A stretch of DNA of 50,132 bases from JAPYTY01 sp036338435 (lineage in GTDB: Bacteria > Acidobacteriota > UBA6911 > RPQK01 > JADFOI01). Positions 16,826 to 25,661 of the stretch are shown piece by piece (positions within the stretch are counted from its first letter, which is position 1; each line of letters starts with the position of its first letter). The notes beneath the pieces were generated by a model. It saw nothing but the letters and a program-made list of their open reading frames with translations, was not told the origin of the DNA and made no database searches. The DNA is taken from contig JAYZCG010000006.1 of assembly GCA_036338435.1 (NCBI GenBank), positions 1-50,132 on the forward strand, read 5' to 3'. The position numbers and the translations under genes were made by a program.

Positions 16826-16902
16826 GGGGACGTAGCTCAGCTTGGAAGAGCGCCTGAATCGCACTCAGGAGGTCGAGGGTTCGAATCCCTTCGTCTCCAC
16901 CA
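16826..16902 (+). tRNA. trnA: tRNA-Ala (anticodon CGC)
   Basis: A complete cloverleaf: acceptor GGGGACG/CGTCTCC, D arm GCTCAGCTTGGAAGAGC, anticodon stem CCTGA/TCAGG with loop ATCGCAC (anticodon CGC), T arm GAGGG-TTCGAAT-CCCTT, discriminator A and encoded CCA. The G3:U70 wobble pair, the main identity element for alanyl-tRNA synthetase, is present. It reads GCG codons. Confidence 0.96.
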
Positions 16903-17014
16903 ATGGTTTGCAATCTATTCTGATTAGTCGCCTACTACAACGCAGTGTTGTCAGACAAGCTCTCGTATGTATTCAATGAAACTATGTCTTTAGCTTGTCT
17001 TCCAATACGACCAG

Positions 17015-18733
17015 CTAAAAAGCTCCTCGCGCCTCATACACCACATTACCTCCAACCACGGTCATCAAAACGCGAAGCACATCTAACTCATCTTCTGGCC
17101 AGGTCATATAGTCTCCACCTAAAATCACTAAATCACCTAGTTTGCCAACTTCAATAGAACCCAGAATATCTTGCTCCCCGCTGTACCGGGCGGCCCAGCT
17201 CGTATACATGTAAAGAGCCTCTTGACGGGTCACTTTCTGTTCAGGATTCCAAACACGACCATCATCACTTTTTCGAGTTACAAAAGCACGAATAGCTTCC
17301 ATCCCTCCGGGGATCTCTATAGCGGGTTTGAGACCCGCATCGATGACACTTCTCACAGGCGTCATATTGTAGACAGCATCCGCCCCATATTGGTAGACCC
17401 AGGTCTCATTATCTCCGGCAATAGCACTGGCATACATAATGGGATTGATGTCCATTTCCTTCATCAATTCAAAATGGTTTTTCCGAATCATAGCTTGGTG
17501 ATCAATGCCAAAATGTCGGCCGACCAATGACTTCTCCTGATGAGCTTCGTGCAGAGCCTCCAGAAGGATACCGTTGCTCTGGTCTCCGGCACTGTGTAAA
17601 CCGCTTATAGTCCACCCGTACCGGTTGGCCAGAATAATATTTCGACGGTCGCTAGTATCCACACTCCCTGTTTCTTCCCACTTGTTCTGCCCGTAGGTGT
17701 CATACGGATCTCCCTCCACCCTATTAATCTTTGGAATATCAGTTAAGGCCGCTCCGTTCCCAGTAGAACCGTCTACTACCTGAACCGTTGCTCCAATAAT
17801 TTTAAACTGATCATCTCCAAAGTCAGTTAAATTACCAATGCGTTTAAGAAAAGCTTCTGGACGAGCTTGAGCTCGGAGAAACTCGTGAATGATTCGCACC
17901 CGTGGCTCTAACTCTCCCTTAACCCAAAGGTCTCGGAGGATAGAGATAGTCAAGCCCTGGCCTCGCCCCATGATAGTAGTTAACCCCTGTAGAAAGTAGC
18001 GTCTGAAGGTCTGCTTTTGTCTCTCCAGTTGTGTCGACGAATCTTCCTGAGGCATAAGTTCATAGATGACCGTTCCTGCAGCCGCTCCTCTGAGTTGACC
18101 AGTAGGATTCCCGTTTACATCTTTTACAATCCCCTGCATGTCAGCAGGGAGTTTTTTGAGCATCAAACTGTTAACAATAACTTGATTATTTTGACAACTA
18201 ATGGAGATCGGATTCTCAGGAGCTGCCTCATCCAACTGGGCAAGTGTTACATCCACAACTAAAGGTTTCTTGCTAGGACCTCGCATGTACAGTTCCACAC
18301 CTGGGTCAAACTTAGCTACTTCCGCCTTAATTTCCTCTAAGCCACTTTCCACATCTTCGAAGATAACTCTGCCCCCTTGACCTCGCTTTGCAACGTTTCC
18401 TACAAAAGCAGAGTGTTCGTGGTCAGCAATCAAACCTGGAATAACACTACGCCCTTCAAGATCTATCTGACGCGTATTGGATCCTGCCATAGCAAGTATG
18501 CGCTCGCTACTTCCCACAGCAAGAAATTTCCCATCCCGAATAGCTACCGCCTCTTCGATTGTAAATTCATCATCGGCGGTCAAAATTTTTCCATTGAAGA
18601 AAACGATGTCCGCATAGGCTATAACTTCAGTTGGCAAGTCCTGAATACTTTGCCCCCACGATGAGCCTATGGTAAGGCAAAAACCCACCAACAAACCCAT
18701 ACTATACCGACAACCTAAATTATCCTTGTTCAT
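17015..18733 (-). CDS. Exported amidohydrolase, YtcJ-like, with altered active site
   Basis: From the ATG at 18733 (GGAGG seven bases upstream) the product is 572 aa with a signal peptide (GLLVGFCLTIGSSWGQS). It has the amidohydrolase N-terminal strand set (ADIVFFNGKILTADD), the HxH metal pair in DHEHSAF, the later histidines in GLHSAGDQ and GIDHQAM, and the C-terminal IEVGKLGDLVIL. Where the divergent neighbour reads KVAWGADTHNDP, this protein reads KPAIEIPGGM, so the usual metal-site Asp seems absent. The substrate is unknown. A longer frame upstream (to 18772) lacks a ribosome binding site. Confidence 0.85.
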   Translation of the reverse strand: MNKDNLGCRYSMGLLVGFCLTIGSSWGQSIQDLPTEVIAYADIVFFNGKILTADDEFTIEEAVAIRDGKFLAVGSSERILAMAGSNTRQIDLEGRSVIPGLIADHEHSAFVGNVAKRGQGGRVIFEDVESGLEEIKAEVAKFDPGVELYMRGPSKKPLVVDVTLAQLDEAAPENPISISCQNNQVIVNSLMLKKLPADMQGIVKDVNGNPTGQLRGAAAGTVIYELMPQEDSSTQLERQKQTFRRYFLQGLTTIMGRGQGLTISILRDLWVKGELEPRVRIIHEFLRAQARPEAFLKRIGNLTDFGDDQFKIIGATVQVVDGSTGNGAALTDIPKINRVEGDPYDTYGQNKWEETGSVDTSDRRNIILANRYGWTISGLHSAGDQSNGILLEALHEAHQEKSLVGRHFGIDHQAMIRKNHFELMKEMDINPIMYASAIAGDNETWVYQYGADAVYNMTPVRSVIDAGLKPAIEIPGGMEAIRAFVTRKSDDGRVWNPEQKVTRQEALYMYTSWAARYSGEQDILGSIEVGKLGDLVILGGDYMTWPEDELDVLRVLMTVVGGNVVYEARGAF

Positions 18734-19124
18734 CCGAAGACCTCCATTGTCTGAACCAAAAAACATTCTCAAGTCCCTTTATTTCGCTGAGCGCATTTTG
18801 TCTGCTCTAATATGCTTCTTAGGATGATACTGGATTTTGTACATGATATTCCAATGTCATACTTGTTAAATGTTTTGTTGGGATTCAGAGCCCCCACCTT
18901 GGTCCGTTTTAAGACATTGTTTCTTACCATTCACTTGATGTGAAAACTACAGCGCACATATTTATCAATACCTTTGATATTGCCAGCTATGCTCTATTGG
19001 CATACCATTGAACAACTTTTAAAACACGAGGACCGCGCCATGTCCAAGTGATAAACAAGGTGGCGAGAACCAAATACAAAATGTTCTGTCGGAATTTAGA
19101 CAAAGGGGAGGGATTTTACACAAA
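18734..19124. other. 391-bp divergent intergenic region between two amidohydrolases
   Basis: The starts of the two divergent genes bound this stretch. It must hold both promoters. I see GGAGG before the left gene and AGGGGAGGG (about 12 bases from the ATG) before the right gene. No consensus promoter pair, tRNA, or long inverted repeat stands out. Confidence 0.5.
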
Positions 19125-20978
19125 ATGACACAACGTCTATCTATTGTATTGTCTTCAGCATTGCTCATTATTAGCTTCTGGATCGCAACAAATCCTTGCT
19201 TGCGCGGACAAAACCTACCGGTGGAAGTGATTAGTTGGGCGGACACAATTCTTTACAATGGCCAGATTCTAACCATGGATTCTGAGCAGCTTCCCGTTCA
19301 TACCGTCTCTGCTATAGCCATTAGAAACAGCCACATCCTGGCAGTAGGAGGAAGTGATGAAATCTTAAAACTCGCAGGGCCCAATACTGTGCGAGTAGAT
19401 CTGAAAGGCAAGACTGTTATTCCAGGAATCATCGATACTCACTCTCATCCTAACAGCTATGCCTTAAGCCATTACTCCCGAGAAATTACCCCAGCTTATC
19501 TGCAATTCTTAAGGGAAAATGGGGTTTGGCATGCCAACATTCGGTGGGACAACAAAACAACAGCTCTGGCAGATTTTAAAAAGTTTTCGGAGAGTGTCCC
19601 TCCTGGTGAGATTATTATGGCCACCACGTATTCAAACGACACAGTGCGGCGCCATCTCTTTCGGGAGGATCTCGATCAGGCCGCTCCAAATCATCCTATT
19701 TTTATCCGTATCGGCTATGGCATCTGGGGGGTGGTAAACAGCAAAATGCTAGACCTTCTCAGAGATATGTATGGGGAAAAACTACTGCCTGGAGTACTCA
19801 GAAACGAAGAGGGAGAGCCCACGGGTCAACTAGTTGGAGCTGCTGGTGAAATTATTGACGTGGAGGTTCTGCCCCAGACTCCTGTTGAGATTCTGGCTCC
19901 AGTTTTCAAAAAAGAGCTGGAGGAGTGGATAGCCATTGGGATTACTACCCTCTCCACCCGTCTGAAAGGTCGAGAAATTTCCGCCTATGCTCATCTAGAC
20001 CGAGAGGGTCAGCTTCCCTTGCGTCTACCATATTCCCACGAAGTGGGCAGAGCTAATCCCGCTATGGAGAGACATTTAAAACGCTTCGGAAATTTAGAGG
20101 GTCATGGAACCGACCGAATGTGGCTTATAGGAGTTTCTATATCTAATCCAGATGGGAACGGACCTGCTCCTCCGGGCCCAGGAGGAGAGTACACCATGGC
20201 TCGAGGATCCAGTGACTGTGCTTCAGTGCCCAAACGTGAGATTCTGCCTAACGATGTCTTCCCTGAGGGTGCCTGCATGTGGGACTGGCCTGAAGATCCT
20301 GGCTATGAATCTTCGATTATAGCCAACCGCTACGGCTACAGAGTAGTGGGGGTGCACAACTTTGGAGACCGTGCCTCTCTCATGAATCTGGATGCCTATG
20401 CAGAAGCCAATCAAGAAAGCTCTATTTTGGAGAGAAAGTTTGCCCTGGATCATGGCATGATGGTCAGCCCCGATGTTATCCAGCGCTCTAAAGAACTGGG
20501 TGTGATGTGGAGCCTACAACCTCCTATTTACTATGCCCGCTACGCTGCCGGAGTTAGTCGCATCTATGGTGAAGAATATGCCCACCGCTGGATGCTCCCG
20601 GCCAAGAGCCTCATCAATGCCGGAATAAAAGTAGCCTGGGGTGCTGATACCCACAACGATCCGGAAAGACATCCCATGTTCAACATGGAAATTCTGGTAA
20701 CCCGAAAAGTCTCTGATGGACGAATTTTTGGACCCCAAGAGGCTATTAGCCGAGATCAGGTCCTACTGATGATGACTCGCTGGGGAGCGGAGTATGTCCT
20801 GCGCGAAAAAGAACTGGGCTCTCTGGAACCAGGCAAGTTAGCAGATCTGTTAATTCTGGACAACAACCCGTTGAACCCCAAGATTCCTGATGAAGATTTA
20901 TCCGAGATCAAGGTATTAACAACACTCATTGGAGGAAAGGTGGTGTACGGTTCATTTTCTGGTCAATCTGCCCAGTGA
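19125..20978 (+). CDS. Exported amidohydrolase, YtcJ-like
   Basis: The 617-residue protein opens with a signal peptide (MTQRLSIVLSSALLIISFWIA). It then has ADTILYNGQILTMDS and the HxH motif in GIIDTHSHPNSY (about residues 103-114), the histidines of GVHNFGDRA and ALDHGMM, and the Asp motif WGADTHNDPERHP. The end is LGSLEPGKLADLLILDNNPL, normal for the family. The set of metal ligands is complete. It is homologous to the divergent gene at 17015-18733. Members act on diverse amides, cyclic amides or esters; the substrate here cannot be told, but the signal peptide puts the reaction in the periplasm. Confidence 0.88.
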   Translation: MTQRLSIVLSSALLIISFWIATNPCLRGQNLPVEVISWADTILYNGQILTMDSEQLPVHTVSAIAIRNSHILAVGGSDEILKLAGPNTVRVDLKGKTVIPGIIDTHSHPNSYALSHYSREITPAYLQFLRENGVWHANIRWDNKTTALADFKKFSESVPPGEIIMATTYSNDTVRRHLFREDLDQAAPNHPIFIRIGYGIWGVVNSKMLDLLRDMYGEKLLPGVLRNEEGEPTGQLVGAAGEIIDVEVLPQTPVEILAPVFKKELEEWIAIGITTLSTRLKGREISAYAHLDREGQLPLRLPYSHEVGRANPAMERHLKRFGNLEGHGTDRMWLIGVSISNPDGNGPAPPGPGGEYTMARGSSDCASVPKREILPNDVFPEGACMWDWPEDPGYESSIIANRYGYRVVGVHNFGDRASLMNLDAYAEANQESSILERKFALDHGMMVSPDVIQRSKELGVMWSLQPPIYYARYAAGVSRIYGEEYAHRWMLPAKSLINAGIKVAWGADTHNDPERHPMFNMEILVTRKVSDGRIFGPQEAISRDQVLLMMTRWGAEYVLREKELGSLEPGKLADLLILDNNPLNPKIPDEDLSEIKVLTTLIGGKVVYGSFSGQSAQ

Positions 20979-21051
20979 TCGAGTTAAAGCAATTGAGAAT
21001 ATACAAACACATTGCATCAGAATCCGTTTCATGATGGGCAAGAACCCGGAA

Positions 21052-22998
21052 CTAAATGGCGAGTTTGTATGTGCGCTCTACAGCACCCAGAGAATACAAC
21101 ATCCTCACCATGTGCCCCGATGGACTTGATATATCCAAATCTTTGATTAATGACTCGACATCGACCAGTTGATTAGCTAGCGACGAATCGCGGACAACAT
21201 CTACAACTGCTTCAGTTTGTAACACACTCAGCGCAAACGGAGATCCTATACCAAGCTTATCTGCCCTCCACCGAATCTCGTCTGGAACCACTTGTGGGAG
21301 AGATTTACGCAAGATGTATTTGTTGTAGCCTTTTTTTATTTTAAAAGAATCTGGATATCCAACATACTTCCTGAGATTCATGTCCAGAAAAGGTGATCTA
21401 TTTTCGATGGAAGACATCATAGACATTTGATCAGCCATATAAAGACAATAGGGGAGTAAAAATTTTTGAATTTCGAACCTTTGAACATCTGCAAGCGTCA
21501 GGCCCCTATTTCTAGAAAAAAACCGATCACAATACCAATCGATATTCTTATGAAGTACATCTGTACGCAGTAAAGGGCGTAATGCTGAGGCCGTTGTATC
21601 CTCTGGAGACATCAATGCGTCTTGCCGTATTAAGGCGCTTGTATTTTTTAAAAATTGATAGAGGATATCTTTCAATCTGGGTCGTGCAAATGCAATCCAG
21701 TGCCACAGATAGGATAGAGATTGTATAGGGTTACCCGCCATTGCATTAGTTCTCGAAAGCAATCGATAGACAGGATATCCACCCAATATCTCATCACCCC
21801 CTATGCCGTCTAAAGCTACCTTAATCCCGTCAGCCCTCATGCTCCTGGCCAGTAGATACAGTGCAATGCTCGAAAGAAAAAAATTCGTTGGCATTTCTGT
21901 TTGCTCAGATATCTTTAAAGTTGTCTGCACAAATTCTTCGGCGTTGAATGGATCAAAATGTACTTCTCTCAGCTCTACTCCTAATTTCCTACAAAGCTGT
22001 CTCGAATAATGAAGATCCTCATTAACATTTCCGTATCTATCAACAATTCTGCAGGTATAAAACCCTAATTCACTTGATTGCGACCAACTCTCTTTTGCCG
22101 ACGCAGCGATCCAGCTGGAATCCACTCCGCCACTTACATGTATCGCGACTCGTGCATCGGAGCGCAATCGGAGTGCAACTGCAGTCCGTAACTCTTCTTC
22201 TAGACATCCTGCTAATCCTTCAGGCGAACTCCGCATCGGAGTCCGTTCAGAACTCGGAAAATCTATCGCCTCACTTTGCCTCAACACTTTATTTTTTAAA
22301 TCCAAACACATTACACCACCAGGATCGACACTCTTGATTTCCGAGTAGAAGGAATTGCCGTCATGCAAAAATGGCGTCAGTTTTCCGACAAGAAAGGCTG
22401 AGAGATAATCGAGATTGACCGATCTTGATGATCTGCCCAAGATAGTAAATATCGATTTAACTTCGGAACTTACAATGAATTGCTGCTGATCCCAGTAGTA
22501 GAATAACGGTTTTTTCCCATATCGATCCCTGGCAATCCACACCTGTGAAGCTATCAAATCTATATAGCAAAACGCCCACATGCCGTTCATCCGGCTCAGC
22601 GCAGTGACCCCTTCAGAACACAGCAAGTCAAACAAAACATGGGTATCTGAATATGTCTTAGCAGTTGGCTTAGCAATCTCTAGATAGTTATAAATCTCAC
22701 CATTGAAGATAAGCCCTCTCTTGTTTGACATATCTAGAAATGGCTGACTTGAACGTTCGGATAGATCAAGGATTGATAGACGCTTGTGACCAATTGCCAG
22801 GGTGGATTTTTCTGCTTTTTGACCTGGGCCAAATCGCTTTAAAGTGGATTGCTTAATATCACCCTCGCTGGGCTGTGGCATGCAGACAATTCCAGTAGAG
22901 TCAGGTCCACGGTGACTCAGTTGCTGAAGCGCAAGGCCAAATCTATCAAGATTAAGACACTCTCCATTGACCATTGCGTTAAAAAGAATTCCACACAT
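21052..22998 (-). CDS. asnB: Asparagine synthetase, glutamine-hydrolysing
   Basis: AsnB makes asparagine from aspartate, ATP and glutamine. The 648-residue protein has the Ntn-glutaminase Cys2 (MCGILFN), SHRGPDSTG, FNGEIYNY at about 98-105, and the synthetase P-loop SGGVDSS at 289-295. Later blocks GIGGDEILGGYP and MSSIENRSPFLD complete the active site. AGAGGA precedes the ATG. It stands alone, converging with the amidohydrolase gene, with no amino-acid or glycan genes beside it. AsnB paralogues also modify peptides or sugars in some clusters; nothing here points to that. Confidence 0.93.
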   Translation of the reverse strand: MCGILFNAMVNGECLNLDRFGLALQQLSHRGPDSTGIVCMPQPSEGDIKQSTLKRFGPGQKAEKSTLAIGHKRLSILDLSERSSQPFLDMSNKRGLIFNGEIYNYLEIAKPTAKTYSDTHVLFDLLCSEGVTALSRMNGMWAFCYIDLIASQVWIARDRYGKKPLFYYWDQQQFIVSSEVKSIFTILGRSSRSVNLDYLSAFLVGKLTPFLHDGNSFYSEIKSVDPGGVMCLDLKNKVLRQSEAIDFPSSERTPMRSSPEGLAGCLEEELRTAVALRLRSDARVAIHVSGGVDSSWIAASAKESWSQSSELGFYTCRIVDRYGNVNEDLHYSRQLCRKLGVELREVHFDPFNAEEFVQTTLKISEQTEMPTNFFLSSIALYLLARSMRADGIKVALDGIGGDEILGGYPVYRLLSRTNAMAGNPIQSLSYLWHWIAFARPRLKDILYQFLKNTSALIRQDALMSPEDTTASALRPLLRTDVLHKNIDWYCDRFFSRNRGLTLADVQRFEIQKFLLPYCLYMADQMSMMSSIENRSPFLDMNLRKYVGYPDSFKIKKGYNKYILRKSLPQVVPDEIRWRADKLGIGSPFALSVLQTEAVVDVVRDSSLANQLVDVESLIKDLDISSPSGHMVRMLYSLGAVERTYKLAI

Positions 22999-23230
22999 GT
23001 TTAATCCTCTCTAAGCTAATAATATTGCATGTTGATTAGCCCAAGCCAATGGTTAAAAACACAGATCTTGAAAAACCCAAACTATGAGATGCGTCACCGA
23101 CTGTTCATTTTGAAATGTATACGGTGATTCTTCAGCAAAGCACACAAACGGTGTGACTACCCCGACGACTTCACAGTCATAGCTAGGCGTACTACAACCC
23201 GACAGCTTCAAACGATTACTGCCCATTAGA

Positions 23231-23416
23231 TCATTGTTTTTTTGATGGCCGCCCACCCTTTTTACCATTTTCTCGAGATGCTCTACGTTTAGCCGGAGAT
23301 CGGGACTTGCCTCCGATGCGACCTCCCTTAGGACCACCCTTGCTACCAAGATAGCTTGTGAAAATGCTAAAGGAGATGGTTTGATTACAATGTGGACACA
23401 GCAACGTTTCAGCCAT
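23231..23416 (-). CDS. Small CxxC protein with basic KGGRP tail
   Basis: The 61-residue product begins MAETLLCPHCNQTISFS and has a single CPHC knuckle (residues 7-10), then a long Gly/Lys/Arg tail (LGSKGGPKGGRIGGKS, SRENGKKGGRPSKKQ). I do not know a function. Small proteins with a CxxC head and a C-terminal NGKKGGRP-type tail occur in several phyla; DNA or RNA binding is a guess from the charge. An alternative GTG start at 23446 would add ten residues but would run through the hairpin and T-run upstream, so I prefer the ATG. No clear ribosome binding site is seen. Confidence 0.6.
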   Translation of the reverse strand: MAETLLCPHCNQTISFSIFTSYLGSKGGPKGGRIGGKSRSPAKRRASRENGKKGGRPSKKQ

Positions 23417-23430
23417 AACACAGTTAAAAA

Positions 23431-23521
23431 GGCCCGGATTCGACACCTTGCATCAAGAATGCGTGGACTTCGTCAGGATGCAGAAATTATTGCCTTTATT
23501 GGCATGGTGACAATCCGGGCC
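23431..23521 (-). promoter_or_regulatory. Structured leader with terminator-like hairpin before the small CxxC gene
   Basis: GGCCCGGATT (23431-23440) and AATCCGGGCC (23512-23521) are perfect inverted copies 71 bp apart. The pairing continues inward through a bulge as GxCACC and TGC against GCA and GGTGxC. On the minus strand the closing arm is followed directly by TTTTT (23426-23430), then the ATG at 23416. The inner loop holds a second possible stem (TGCATC/GATGCA). The shape is a long leader element ending in a terminator-like helix. A small inverted-repeat element is the alternative. Confidence 0.5.
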
Positions 23522-23787
23522 AACCACGTATCTATATCCTAAAGACTGTTTTTAGGTTTGTCAAGAGCACTCCCTAGAAATATTTTAGGAAACGACTTTG
23601 AACCCCAGGGCACGCGTTACAACGCAATGCATAGTTCGAACTCAGAAGATGAAACAAGACTCCTTAAATTTCCACAACTGCGCCTATCTATCGTTTGCTT
23701 TCAAAAGAATGCAAAAACACACCAGCATGTCTTGATTCCTGGTCCTTTGCCTTCTAGAATGTTCTCTTTACTAACTGGAGAAATGGC
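23522..23787. other. Intergenic stretch without a recognised gene
   Basis: Together with the leader element this makes a gap of about 370 bp between the small CxxC gene and the PQQ dehydrogenase. I find no convincing ORF, RNA or repeat in it, apart from the GGAG that serves the GTG start at 23788. Confidence 0.5.
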
Positions 23788-25596
23788 GTGGTTATACGTG
23801 TGAACTCTTCCCTTTTCAGTCTTTTTTTAGCCCTGGCTTTTCTGTTGACATTCTCAAATTCTGCAACGGCCCAAACAGAGTCAATAACAAGAGCACCTAG
23901 ATTTTCAGCTGAACAACTCCTATCCTCTCCCACGGACGGTTGGATGACCAACGGTGGAAATCTTTTTAACCAACGGTTTTCACCATTAACCCAGATCACG
24001 ACTGCTAATGTGAATCGCCTAAAAGGCGTGTGGAGAGTACGTTTAGGTTCCGGTTTAGAGGCTAAATACTCTGGTGAAGCTCAACCCCTAATTTATGGCG
24101 GTGTAATCTATATTGTGACTGGAGCTGATGATGTTTCAGCTGTGGCTGTTGAAACAGGAAAAATTCTCTGGCAATACCAAGCAAACCTTGATCAATCAAT
24201 CGACACAGTCTGTTGCGGCTGGACGAGTCGGGGCCTAGCACTAGGCGATGGTAAAATTTACGTTGGTCAGCTCGATGGCAGACTTGTAGCTTTGGATCAA
24301 ATCACTGGAAAAATTGTGTGGTCATCACAAGTTGGCCGTTGGGAAGAAGGATACACAATCACCAGTGCTCCACTTTACTATGACGGTTTAGTCATAACAG
24401 GTACGGCGGGTGGTGATCGGGGCGTTCGCGGGCACGTCACTGCCTATGCTGCCGAAACCGGCCAACTGGTGTGGCGTTTTTACACTATTCCCGGTATAGG
24501 AGAATGGGGCCATGACACCTGGCCATCAGATAACGATGCCTGGAAATACGGTGGAGCAGCTGTCTGGCAGACTCCGGCTGTAGATCCAGACCTAGGCCTA
24601 ATATACTTCTCCACGAGTAATCCAGGACCAGATTTTAACGGAGCAATCAGAGCTGGTGACAACCTATTCTCATCTGCCATTGTTGCACTGGATGTCAAAA
24701 CAGGAGAACGCCGCTGGCATTTTCAACAGGTTCGCCACGATCTCTGGGACTATGATGCCCCCAATCCGGTTGTGCTATTCAATGTGGAAGTACATGGCAC
24801 CCTCAGAAAGGCCTTAGCTCAGGCAGGTAAGACAGGCTGGGTCTACATTTTAGATCGCACGAATGGAGAGCCCCTTCTCGGGATCGAGGACAAAGAAGTT
24901 CCGCAAGAACCTCGTCAAAAAACTGCGGCTACACAGCCCTTTCCAAAAGGAGATGCCTTTGTTCCCCAGATGATTACCGAAACCATAGAAGGAGTTACTC
25001 TGATAAATGAGGGTCGTATCTTCACTCCCTACTGGAAAGATGGCGTGTTGGCTAGACCGTCAACTTTTGGAGGAGCTAACTGGCCACCTAGTTCTTATGA
25101 TCCATCCACACAACGCTTGCACATTTGTGCGAATGATCGGATTGCCGTTTTCAAAGGAGGGGATGAGGTAGAATTACCTCCCGATCCAGCAGTCAGTTTC
25201 ATTGGTGGACACTTTGGAACTGCAGAATACCAACCTCAGACCCGTGGTATCTTCGCAGTTATAGACCTCACGAACAATCGCCTTGTCTGGCAACAAAAAT
25301 GGACAGACCTCTGTTATAGCGGATCTGTAACAACTGCTGGAGGCCTCATCTTTGTCGGTAGAAGCGATGGCCGATTCCTAGCCTTAAATGCTCGGAATGG
25401 TGCGTGGCTCTGGGAATTCCAAACAGGAGCCGGAGTCAATGCTCCTGCCAGTGTATTCGAGTATAATGGTCAGCAATACGTTACGGTCCTCTCGGCCGGA
25501 AACCTCTTTGGGAGAGGCCCCCGAGGAGATAGCTTGTGGCTCTTTTCGCTTACTGGGACTCTAGATCCCGTTGAGCCAGCTACTTCTATGAACTGA
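23788..25596 (+). CDS. PQQ-dependent dehydrogenase (quinoprotein alcohol dehydrogenase family)
   Basis: A periplasmic eight-bladed propeller enzyme that oxidises alcohols or aldoses with pyrroloquinoline quinone. The 602-residue protein has a signal peptide (FSLFLALAFLLTFSNSATAQ) and the vicinal cysteine pair TVCCGW (Cys142-Cys143), which stacks on PQQ in this family. The catalytic Asp block HDLWDYDAPNP lies near residue 310, and repeated LDxxTGKxxW docking motifs mark the blades. There is no C-terminal cytochrome c domain. The start is a GTG with GGAG seven bases before it. No PQQ synthesis or cytochrome gene lies nearby. The substrate is unknown. Confidence 0.88.
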   Translation: MVIRVNSSLFSLFLALAFLLTFSNSATAQTESITRAPRFSAEQLLSSPTDGWMTNGGNLFNQRFSPLTQITTANVNRLKGVWRVRLGSGLEAKYSGEAQPLIYGGVIYIVTGADDVSAVAVETGKILWQYQANLDQSIDTVCCGWTSRGLALGDGKIYVGQLDGRLVALDQITGKIVWSSQVGRWEEGYTITSAPLYYDGLVITGTAGGDRGVRGHVTAYAAETGQLVWRFYTIPGIGEWGHDTWPSDNDAWKYGGAAVWQTPAVDPDLGLIYFSTSNPGPDFNGAIRAGDNLFSSAIVALDVKTGERRWHFQQVRHDLWDYDAPNPVVLFNVEVHGTLRKALAQAGKTGWVYILDRTNGEPLLGIEDKEVPQEPRQKTAATQPFPKGDAFVPQMITETIEGVTLINEGRIFTPYWKDGVLARPSTFGGANWPPSSYDPSTQRLHICANDRIAVFKGGDEVELPPDPAVSFIGGHFGTAEYQPQTRGIFAVIDLTNNRLVWQQKWTDLCYSGSVTTAGGLIFVGRSDGRFLALNARNGAWLWEFQTGAGVNAPASVFEYNGQQYVTVLSAGNLFGRGPRGDSLWLFSLTGTLDPVEPATSMN

Positions 25597-25661
25597 GCTA
25601 CACTAGGTTTTACAACAAACCAACGTTCTACACCTTCAAGACTGTTCTTGAGCATAAGTAT

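Noticed and set aside
20979..21051. Gap between converging amidohydrolase and asnB genes examined for a terminator
   Set aside because: No stem with adjacent T-run was found.
23053..23421. 122-aa minus-strand ORF overlapping the small CxxC gene
   Set aside because: It overlaps the CPHC-coding frame, has no domain-like pattern or ribosome binding site, and the other frame has a recognisable motif.
25637..25652. Possible bidirectional terminator between the PQQ dehydrogenase and methyltransferase genes
   Set aside because: The TCAAGA/TCTTGA stem is only 6 bp, AT-rich and lacks a T-run on either strand.
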